Assembly (NCBI GenBank): GCA_934088535.1
Contig: CAKOJC010000027.1
Span: 1-15,610 of the forward strand
Length of the DNA stretch: 15,610 bases
Reading direction: 5' to 3'
DNA from: an uncultured Bacilli bacterium
Lineage (GTDB): Bacteria > Bacillota_I > Bacilli_A > RF39 > UBA660
Part shown: positions 1 to 4,544 of the stretch, piece by piece
How positions within the stretch are numbered: position 1 is the first letter of the stretch
Layout of the letters: every line of letters starts with the position of its first letter
Notes under the pieces: generated by a model
Told to the model about the DNA's origin: nothing
The model's input: only the letters and a program-made list of their open reading frames with translations
Databases searched by the model: none
Translations under genes and position numbers: made by a program

Positions 1-35
1 CGAAAATAGTGTAAGCGAAGATAGCAAGTTGCCAA
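1..35 (+). rRNA. rrf: 5S ribosomal RNA, 3' end only (partial)
   Basis: The first 35 bases read as the 3' part of a 5S rRNA. The stretch AGCGAAGATAGCAAGTTGCC closely resembles the GAGAAGAUAGCAAGCUGCC tail I recall from Mycoplasma 5S rRNA, and GTTGCCAA would form the 3' strand of helix I. A run of nine T (36-44) follows directly, as expected for a terminator whose stem is helix I itself. The 5' two thirds lie outside the window, so the pairing cannot be checked here. The gene is normally the last of an rRNA operon, so 16S and 23S genes probably lie to the left. Identification is by motif memory, not by alignment. Confidence 0.82.
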
Positions 36-70
36 TTTTTTTTTGCACATTTTTATTTATATATATGTAT

Positions 71-99
71 AAAAAAAACAGTAAAATTACATTACTGTT
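71..99 (-). terminator. Rho-independent terminator of the lipoprotein gene
   Basis: On the minus strand AACAGTAA (99-84 region) pairs perfectly with TTACTGTT (84-77) around a 7-base loop, followed by six T (76-71). The first arm contains the TAA stop of the lipoprotein gene, so stop codon and terminator overlap. It also separates this gene from the 5S rRNA that converges on it. Confidence 0.85.
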
Positions 100-541
100 C
101 TTTTTTTATTATTTTTTCAAGATCTTCTAATTTATATATATCTGTTTTTGTATTTATTAATTTATCTTTGTCTGTTAACATTATATACGGTAGATATCCA
201 GTATAATCATTTAATGTGTATGTTGTCTTATATATTTCTTTTTCTTCTTCGGTGAGATTATCTATTTCTATGTAGTATATTTTTATTTCTTCTTTTATTT
301 TATTAACATTATTTTTCAAGTCTTTACATTTTTTTGATTTATTAGTACATATTATTGTTAATACCTTTTTTGTTTTTGTATCGATCTTCCATTCTTTTGT
401 TGTTTCTGGTATCTTTTCTTTATCTATATTTTCTTTGATCTTTTTTATATTTTTTTCTTCGTTCTCTCTTTTTATTTTTTCTTGTGTTTGACATGAACAT
501 AAAATGCTTAAACATATAATTACTGATAATATTTTTTTCAT
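92..541 (-). CDS. Small lipoprotein with a possible thioredoxin-like fold
   Basis: The protein has 149 residues. Its N-terminus is a lipoprotein signal: KK at 2-3, a hydrophobic stretch 4-14 and the lipobox L14-C15-S16-C17. After cleavage Cys17 would be lipidated and the protein tethered to the outer membrane face. A lysine/glutamate-rich linker (about 20-55) leads to a compact domain. There a strand ending in IIC65 is followed by a helix, and a second strand follows a G-Y-L-P118 turn, reminiscent of the cis-proline loop of thioredoxins. The two cysteines, C65 and C72, are six residues apart instead of CxxC, so classical dithiol chemistry is doubtful. The start ATG (541-539) has GAGGT (550-546) just upstream and a very good promoter. 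It stands alone, convergent to 5S rRNA. The lipoprotein call is firm; the fold is inference. Confidence 0.75.
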   Translation of the reverse strand: MKKILSVIICLSILCSCQTQEKIKRENEEKNIKKIKENIDKEKIPETTKEWKIDTKTKKVLTIICTNKSKKCKDLKNNVNKIKEEIKIYYIEIDNLTEEEKEIYKTTYTLNDYTGYLPYIMLTDKDKLINTKTDIYKLEDLEKIIKKEQ

Positions 542-556
542 ATTTACCTCTATTTT

Positions 557-585
557 AGTATATTACTTTAATTTCTATTTTTCAA
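557..585 (-). promoter_or_regulatory. Sigma-A promoter of the lipoprotein gene
   Basis: On the minus strand TTGAAA (585-580), a 17-base spacer and TATACT (562-557). Transcription would begin near 550, inside or at the edge of the GAGGT ribosome binding site, giving a leader of only about 10 bases before the ATG. Confidence 0.75.
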
Positions 586-676
586 TTCTTTGATAAAGTT
601 TTTGATATATTTTATACTGTTGTTTTTTTGTTTGTTAATAACTTATTTTAAATTTGAATATTTTTTTATATTAGAC

Positions 677-705
677 TTGAAATTATCTATTTTCTTTGCT
701 ATAAT
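677..705 (+). promoter_or_regulatory. Strong promoter of tRNA-His
   Basis: TTGAAA (677-682), a 17-base spacer and TATAAT (700-705), with an extended -10 TG at 697-698. The predicted start point, near 712, is about 6 bases before the tRNA. This is the best promoter match in the window, as fits a stable RNA gene. Confidence 0.85.
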
Positions 706-717
706 ATGTGTTGCTAT

Positions 718-794
718 GGCGCAATTGGTGAAGTGGTTAACACGGCGGATTGTGGTCCCGTTATGCGTGGGTTCGATTCCCACATTGCGCCCCA
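718..794 (+). tRNA. trnH: tRNA-His (anticodon GTG)
   Basis: A full cloverleaf can be folded. The acceptor stem is 719-725 with 784-790. The D stem is 728-730 with 741-743. The anticodon GTG lies at 752-754 in loop TTGTGGT (750-756). The T arm is GTGGG (767-771), TTCGATT and CCCAC (779-783). G718 is the extra G-1 that marks tRNA-His and pairs with C73 at 791; CCA (792-794) is encoded. One oddity is that the pair closing the anticodon loop is A749 against C757 (A31-C39), where A-U is usual. It has its own promoter and terminator and stands alone between the lipoprotein gene and htrA. Confidence 0.97.
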
Positions 795-805
795 TATTTA
801 TAATT

Positions 806-829
806 AAGCCTTTTGGCTTTTTTATTTTT
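806..829 (+). terminator. Terminator of tRNA-His
   Basis: AAGCC (806-810), a TTTT loop and GGCTT (815-819) form a 5-bp stem followed by a long T-rich tract (820-833, broken by one A). The stem is short but the position, 12 bases after CCA, fits. Confidence 0.75.
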
Positions 830-851
830 TTTTAAAAATATTTATAAAATT

Positions 852-880
852 TTCACAATTTATTAACATTTTGGTACTAT
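852..880 (+). promoter_or_regulatory. Promoter of htrA
   Basis: TTCACA (852-857), a 17-base spacer and TACTAT (875-880). Predicted transcription start is near 887, only a few bases before the GAGGTG ribosome binding site at 891-896. I see no CssR-type or other operator. Confidence 0.6.
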
Positions 881-901
881 TATTTATATTGAGGTGAAAA
901 T

Positions 902-2068
902 ATGAAAAAGGATGAAAAAGAAAACAAAAAAAATTATGATAATATTACAGGTGAAACTATTTTAAAATCGTCACATACTGATGAAAAAAATAGCAATAGT
1001 TCTCCAGTTATAATTAAAAAAAGCTTTTTTGATAATAAATGCTTAATATGTTCTTTTGCTACTTTCTTGATTTGTTTATGCTTATTTGGCTTATTTTATA
1101 AATTTTATTTGAAGGATCTTACTATTGAAACTACTAAAACAATAAAAGAAGTTTCTGTTACAGATTCTGGCATTGCTGATGCTGTTGAAAAAGTTTATAA
1201 TTCTGTTGTAACTGTTAAAAATTATTCTCGTGGTCAATTGTATTCTACAGGTAGTGGTTTTGTTTTTAAGACAGATGATAAATATGGCTATATTTTAACA
1301 AATTATCATGTTATTAGTGGTGGAAGTGAAGTATCTGTAGTATTTACTAATGATAAAGAAGAAAAAGTTACTGTAGTTGGTTATGATGAATATTCTGATA
1401 TTGCTGTACTTTCTATTGATAAATCTAATATTTTAGCGACTGCTCAAATTGGTAGTAGTGAAAATTTGAGAATTGGTGATACTACTTTTGCTGTTGGTAC
1501 TCCAGTTGACTCTAGTGTTTATTCATGGAGTGTTACAAGAGGTATCTTAAGTGGAAAAAATAGAATGGTAGAGGTTGATAATTATGTTATGAGTGTTCTT
1601 CAAACTGATACTGCAATAAACTCTGGTAATAGTGGTGGGCCTTTGTGCAATTCAAATGGCGAAGTAATAGGTATTACTAACATGAAACTTGCTAGTTCTC
1701 AAATTGAAGGTATGGGATTTGCAATTCCAATTGAAGATGCTATTAAAAGTGCTGAATCACTTATAAGTGGTAAAAAAGTGATTAGACCTTATTTAGGCGT
1801 TAGTATTTATGATAGTAAGAATTATTTTACTAATGATACTGGTGTATATGTGGAATCAGTTGAACAAGGTAGTGCTGCAGATAAAGCAGGTATTAAAAAA
1901 GGTGATAAAATAATTAAAATAGAGGATACGAATATTACTAACACATCATATTTTAGATATCAATTATATAAATATGAAATTGGCGATAAAATTAAAATTA
2001 CTGTTGAGAGAGATGGTAGTGAAAAAACATTTACTGTAACATTAGCAAGTAATAGTGTTAATAATTAG
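902..2068 (+). CDS. htrA: Membrane-anchored HtrA/DegP-type serine protease
   Basis: HtrA proteases degrade misfolded proteins at the outer membrane face and can process secreted proteins. This one has 388 residues, a usual length for Gram-positive HtrA. A lysine/asparagine-rich cytoplasmic tail (1-45) is followed by one membrane anchor (about 47-67), a trypsin-like domain (about 92-285) and one PDZ domain (about 295-383). The catalytic triad is visible: His136 in TNYHV, Asp166 in YSDIAVL and Ser244 in GNSGGPL. The PDZ carboxylate-binding region shows YLGV (297-300). ATG 902 is supported by GAGGTG five bases upstream. The gene is monocistronic, with its own promoter and a strong terminator. 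It lies directly before the type VII cassette on the same strand, so a role in handling exported proteins is possible but only suggested by position. Confidence 0.95.
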   Translation: MKKDEKENKKNYDNITGETILKSSHTDEKNSNSSPVIIKKSFFDNKCLICSFATFLICLCLFGLFYKFYLKDLTIETTKTIKEVSVTDSGIADAVEKVYNSVVTVKNYSRGQLYSTGSGFVFKTDDKYGYILTNYHVISGGSEVSVVFTNDKEEKVTVVGYDEYSDIAVLSIDKSNILATAQIGSSENLRIGDTTFAVGTPVDSSVYSWSVTRGILSGKNRMVEVDNYVMSVLQTDTAINSGNSGGPLCNSNGEVIGITNMKLASSQIEGMGFAIPIEDAIKSAESLISGKKVIRPYLGVSIYDSKNYFTNDTGVYVESVEQGSAADKAGIKKGDKIIKIEDTNITNTSYFRYQLYKYEIGDKIKITVERDGSEKTFTVTLASNSVNN

Positions 2069-2077
2069 TCTTTAAAA

Positions 2078-2106
2078 CTCAAGAAAATATATCTTGAGCT
2101 TTTTTT
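2078..2106 (+). terminator. Terminator of htrA
   Basis: CTCAAGA (2078-2084) and TCTTGAG (2092-2098) form a perfect 7-bp stem with a 7-base loop, followed after one C by seven T (2100-2106). It separates htrA from the small-protein operon. Confidence 0.88.
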
Positions 2107-2128
2107 GTGTCAAGTTTTGTAAATATTG

Positions 2129-2157
2129 TTGCATAACATTTTTTATTGTGATAAATT
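2129..2157 (+). promoter_or_regulatory. Possible promoter of the WXG100-type operon
   Basis: TTGCAT (2129-2134), a 17-base spacer and TAAATT (2152-2157). This is a weak match, chosen because the operon needs a promoter between the htrA terminator (ending 2106) and its first start (2186), and no better pair is visible. A weak core promoter could mean that an activator is used. Confidence 0.35.
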
Positions 2158-2185
2158 TTTAATAGAGGATATAGGTGATGTTTAC

Positions 2186-2518
2186 GTGTCTGATGTTATT
2201 GCTAATGATGATGATAAAACAACAGTACTTATTAATGATTTGGTATCATTAAATACTGTAATATCAAAGTATTTAGATGATATGGATAAAATAATGAGTA
2301 CAATAGATGACTCCTTAAAAGGAGAAGTTGCCGATTCTATCAAACTTAAGTATAATGAATTATCTAGTTTGATGCCTATACTTAAAGAGAACTTATCATC
2401 TTATATTGAAGATTTTAAGATTCTATGTATAAGTTTTAAAAATAAGGATTCATCTATATCTTTAGTTGAAGTCAAAAAAAATATGGGAGGAGGGGACATT
2501 ATTAATGTCAACAATTAA
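2186..2518 (+). CDS. Small helical protein, degenerate WXG100-like (LKG)
   Basis: First gene of the type VII small-protein operon, 110 residues from the chosen start. I place the start at GTG 2186 because AGGTGA (2173-2178) lies seven bases before it. The frame is open back to a TTG at 2126, but that has no ribosome binding site. The sequence is predicted helical throughout: one helix about 12-42, a turn with L44-K45-G46, and a second helix about 48-80. That is the size and layout of WXG100 proteins, and the LKG sits at the same residue numbers as the W44-E45-G46 of the fifth gene, with tryptophan replaced by leucine. The C-terminal 30 residues end in a Gly/Asn-rich tail encoded over the ribosome binding site of the next gene, which it overlaps by 14 bases. 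A partner or chaperone role for the next protein is inferred. Confidence 0.72.
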   Translation: MSDVIANDDDKTTVLINDLVSLNTVISKYLDDMDKIMSTIDDSLKGEVADSIKLKYNELSSLMPILKENLSSYIEDFKILCISFKNKDSSISLVEVKKNMGGGDIINVNN

Positions 2519-2834
2519 ATTTGATATTCAAAAATTCGGAGGCGGAGCAGAACGTTGGTCTGCTGGTGTTACTGAGAGTGCTGTTAGAGAAGCATATGCA
2601 AATTTCAGTAAACAAATTGATGAAACTGAAAGTGTTATTCGTAATACTAATACTGTACATCAAGCATTAGAAGCTGGTTGGAGTGGACAAGATAGAGTTG
2701 ATTATCTTGCTAGATATGATCAACATGCTGAAAGAGTTATTGCTCAAATTGAGGAATATAGAGTAGCTGTTGGTAAAGAAGTTGAATCAATTATTGCACA
2801 ATGGACTGAATTCCAAAGTCAATTAATTAGTTAG
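2505..2834 (+). CDS. WXG100-family type VII secretion protein
   Basis: A 109-residue WXG100 protein. These form antiparallel helical hairpins, dimerise and leave the cell through the EssC motor, as substrates or co-secretion factors. The hallmark is W59-S60-G61 in GWSGQD between two long helices (about 24-55 and 63-105). ATG 2505 follows a very purine-rich AGGAGGGGA (2488-2496). In-frame codons further upstream lie inside the previous gene and lack such a site. The N-terminus is unusual: before the first helix there are about 20 extra residues with the motif FDIQKFGGG (6-14), which ordinary WXG100 proteins lack, and this pushes the W to 59 from the usual 40-45. A YxxxD/E secretion signal is not evident at the C-terminus. 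Start and previous stop overlap by 14 bases, indicating translational coupling. Confidence 0.9.
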   Translation: MSTIKFDIQKFGGGAERWSAGVTESAVREAYANFSKQIDETESVIRNTNTVHQALEAGWSGQDRVDYLARYDQHAERVIAQIEEYRVAVGKEVESIIAQWTEFQSQLIS

Positions 2835-2853
2835 TTAGAAGGGAGATTTATAT

Positions 2854-3204
2854 ATGAATTTTGATGCAAAAGCTATTGTAGCTGATGAAATACCAAATAT
2901 GAGAACTGCTGTTGAAGATTATACACAAAGTGTTGAGGCCGAGATTCAAAAGATTAAAGATTATGAAATTGAAACTGGAGATGGAATTTATGGTGCTACA
3001 CAAGTTCAAACAGTTAACGATTATATTAAAAGAACTTGTGAGGAAATAGGTGCTATCGTTAGATATTTCGATGAATTCCAAGAAGCACTTGATCAAGTTG
3101 GCGCTGCATACGAATCAAAACAAGCTAATATTAAGGTTAGCGAAGTTGCTACACATCAAGAAGCAGATCCTGAAGATTTAATCAAAGTAAATCGTATGGA
3201 ATAA
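2854..3204 (+). CDS. Small helical protein of the type VII cassette (no WXG)
   Basis: A 116-residue, acidic, probably all-helical protein. Two helices (about 10-40 and 48-90) are joined by a short loop with G44-I45-Y46-G47, where a WXG protein would carry the tryptophan. The second helix has regularly spaced aromatic residues (Y57, Y71, F72, F75). The tail (95-116) is acidic and looks disordered. ATG 2854 is preceded by AGAAGGGAGA (2838-2847). The gene lies 19 bases after the WXG100 gene and 3 bases before the next, in the same operon. I recognise no named family. By size, helical layout and neighbours it is probably a type VII partner or substrate with a drifted motif. Confidence 0.75.
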   Translation: MNFDAKAIVADEIPNMRTAVEDYTQSVEAEIQKIKDYEIETGDGIYGATQVQTVNDYIKRTCEEIGAIVRYFDEFQEALDQVGAAYESKQANIKVSEVATHQEADPEDLIKVNRME

Positions 3205-3207
3205 TAT

Positions 3208-3573
3208 ATGGCAAGTATTTCATATTATTATCAACAAATAGCTAAACTTGAGGCTCTTAAAAAAAGATTTATAGCTTTACAAAATGATTTGAATGCGTTG
3301 ATACCTGATTTAAGAAAAGCATCTACGTTTCTTAATGATGCTGTTGATGGTATGCGTGTTAGCTATACTGTTAATGAAGTAACTGCTGATAATGATTCAA
3401 TTAAAGATAATAAAGAATCTGTTGATGATATGATATCTACAATTAGTGGTAGTGTTATGCCTGCTATTAGTGAAAAGATTAGAAGTATTGAAGCTGAGAT
3501 AAGTCATTATTACGAGCTTATCAGACAAGCAGAAGCTGAGGAGCGTGAGAGAGAACGAAATGGCAATAATTAA
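3208..3573 (+). CDS. Coiled-coil protein, YwqH/DUF5082-like
   Basis: 121 residues, strongly helical. It opens with ISYYYQQIAKLEALKKR, a tyrosine-rich start that runs into heptad-like leucines, and closes with a charged helix (about 86-117, EAEISHYYELIRQAEAEERE). A central loop around N56-D66 separates the two halves. This pattern recalls the DUF5082 proteins (YwqH of Bacillus subtilis), small partners encoded next to WXG100 and LXG type VII genes; the family call is from memory of its features. ATG 3208 comes three bases after the previous stop with no clear ribosome binding site of its own (only GGAATAATAT upstream), so translation probably depends on the gene before. Its stop overlaps the next start by 14 bases, as in the first gene pair of the operon. 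Confidence 0.7.
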   Translation: MASISYYYQQIAKLEALKKRFIALQNDLNALIPDLRKASTFLNDAVDGMRVSYTVNEVTADNDSIKDNKESVDDMISTISGSVMPAISEKIRSIEAEISHYYELIRQAEAEERERERNGNN

Positions 3574-3844
3574 AGCGAATACTGATGAATTTGAAAAATT
3601 AATAAATGATTTTGATTCGTGTGTTAAGAATTATAATCAAGCAATAGAATCTTTTTTTAAAACAATAGAAGATTCTAGAGGTGTTGTTTGGGAAGGCGAT
3701 GCTGCTCAAAAGTATTATGATAAAGCACAAGTTGATAAGTCAGTGTATACTGATTATGGTGATGAACTAAATGTTTTTTGTTCATCATTGTCTGATACTT
3801 GTATTGATTTAAATAATACTATAAGAAAGTCTTCGAGGGTATAA
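3560..3844 (+). CDS. WXG100-family type VII secretion protein (EsxA-like)
   Basis: A 94-residue protein of typical EsxA/YukE length with W44-E45-G46 in VVWEGDAAQ between two helices (about 6-38 and 48-88). It is the most canonical WXG100 member here and the best candidate for the core EsxA of the system. The C-terminal residues SSRV hold no clear YxxxD/E signal. I start it at ATG 3560; an in-frame GTG at 3545 has no properly spaced ribosome binding site. GAGAGAG (3547-3553) inside the preceding gene is the likely binding site. The first 14 bases overlap the end of the DUF5082-like gene, pointing to paired synthesis. The next gene begins 2 bases after its stop. Confidence 0.92.
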   Translation: MAIIKANTDEFEKLINDFDSCVKNYNQAIESFFKTIEDSRGVVWEGDAAQKYYDKAQVDKSVYTDYGDELNVFCSSLSDTCIDLNNTIRKSSRV

Positions 3845-3846
3845 TT

Positions 3847-4167
3847 ATGACAAGGTTAAATTTTATTTCTAGTGATGTAAGAAAATTAGTCATATTAAAA
3901 GTTGGAAATGCTAAGGTTTCTCTTGAATCTGCTAAATCAAAGGCAAGTTCATTGGATGTTCCTAGTTTTTCATACAGTGGTTATTTAAATAGTTTATCGA
4001 GTAAAATTGCTCGTAATATTATGACTTGTACTACTGATGAGTCTTGGTTAGATGATTCTATTAATAACTTTCAAACATTTAATGATGAAAATATTACTCT
4101 GATAGAAAAATGTGAAGCAAGAGAAGTACTTGAAAAAGATTTTCATGTTAATTTAATTGAGGATTAA
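3847..4167 (+). CDS. Small protein ending the type VII cassette
   Basis: A 106-residue protein, last of the six-gene operon. ATG 3847 has GAGGGT (3835-3840) inside the previous gene. Predicted helices at about 6-33, 47-60 and 65-100 are separated by a serine/proline/tyrosine loop (LDVPSFSYSGY, 36-46). W67 lies in ESWLDDS, without the glycine of WXG. I do not recognise the family. It could be a partner, an immunity-like protein or another drifted WXG-type substrate. A strong terminator follows directly. Confidence 0.72.
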   Translation: MTRLNFISSDVRKLVILKVGNAKVSLESAKSKASSLDVPSFSYSGYLNSLSSKIARNIMTCTTDESWLDDSINNFQTFNDENITLIEKCEAREVLEKDFHVNLIED

Positions 4168-4168
4168 G

Positions 4169-4195
4169 ACTAATCATGTTTTGATTAGTTTTTTT
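4169..4195 (+). terminator. Terminator of the small-protein operon
   Basis: ACTAATCA (4169-4176) and TGATTAGT (4182-4189) form a perfect 8-bp stem with a 5-base loop; the T run extends from 4189 to 4195. It begins two bases after the last gene. Confidence 0.9.
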
Positions 4196-4233
4196 ATGAT
4201 TTTAATACTATTTAAAGGCTATTTTTAGACTTT

Positions 4234-4270
4234 AAAAAAAAGTAGGTATTGTTTAAAATATCTACTTTTT
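4234..4270 (-). terminator. Terminator of the essC-esaB unit, possibly bidirectional
   Basis: A 14-bp stem (4237-4250 with 4257-4270) around a 6-base loop. Read on the minus strand it has one A-C mismatch and is followed by eight T (4241-4234), fitting termination downstream of esaB. Read on the plus strand the odd pair is a G-U wobble and five T end the stem, so it may also stop readthrough from the convergent operon. Confidence 0.8.
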
Positions 4271-4289
4271 CTTTCTTAATTAGCTTAAT

Positions 4290-4544
4290 TTACATTAATA
4301 TAAGCCTAAATCCATTTCTTATATTTGTTTCTTTTAATATACTATCTGGATTATATTTAATTGTTGTTTCTCTATTATATAGTGATAATGAATTATAATC
4401 AAAATTATCTATTCTTTTTAGTTCACTTATTGATTTACCAATTAATGTTATTATGTTTGCGATATTTTTGTTTAATGGTAAATATATATTATAATCTTCA
4501 TCTAATTGTGGTATATATATTTCAACTAATACTTTATTTTTCAT
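4290..4544 (-). CDS. esaB: EsaB/YukD-like ubiquitin-fold protein of type VII secretion
   Basis: An 84-residue protein with the compact ubiquitin-like layout of EsaB/YukD: an N-terminal strand KVLVEIYIP, a second strand DYNIYLPLN, a central helix NIANIITLIGKSISEL, then SLYNRETTIKYNP and a final ILKETNIRNGFRLILM. The last stretch matches the usual L-x-x-x-x-I-x-x-G-x-x-L ending of this family. It acts in the cytosol and is needed for, or regulates, type VIIb secretion. I start it at ATG 4544-4542 because AAGGAG (4557-4552) lies seven bases before it; a TTG two codons earlier is less likely. It overlaps the end of essC by 11 bases, so the two are translationally coupled. In Bacillus and Staphylococcus loci this gene precedes essC; here it follows it. 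Confidence 0.87.
   Translation of the reverse strand: MKNKVLVEIYIPQLDEDYNIYLPLNKNIANIITLIGKSISELKRIDNFDYNSLSLYNRETTIKYNPDSILKETNIRNGFRLILM

Noticed and set aside
590..835. Open frame of 81 codons, hydrophobic N-terminus
   Set aside because: It runs straight through the tRNA-His gene and its promoter and has no ribosome binding site; the frame is open by chance in AT-rich DNA.
2178..2252. Short 24-codon frame from ATG 2178, with GAGG nine bases upstream, overlapping the first cassette gene
   Set aside because: Considered as a regulatory upstream peptide, but it is mainly Met/Leu codons from a GATGATGAT tract and ends inside the real gene; AGGTGA with GTG 2186 explains the site better.
2848..3096. 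Minus-strand open frame of 82 codons
   Set aside because: Antisense to a well supported operon gene with its own start signal; composition is that of a reverse-strand shadow.
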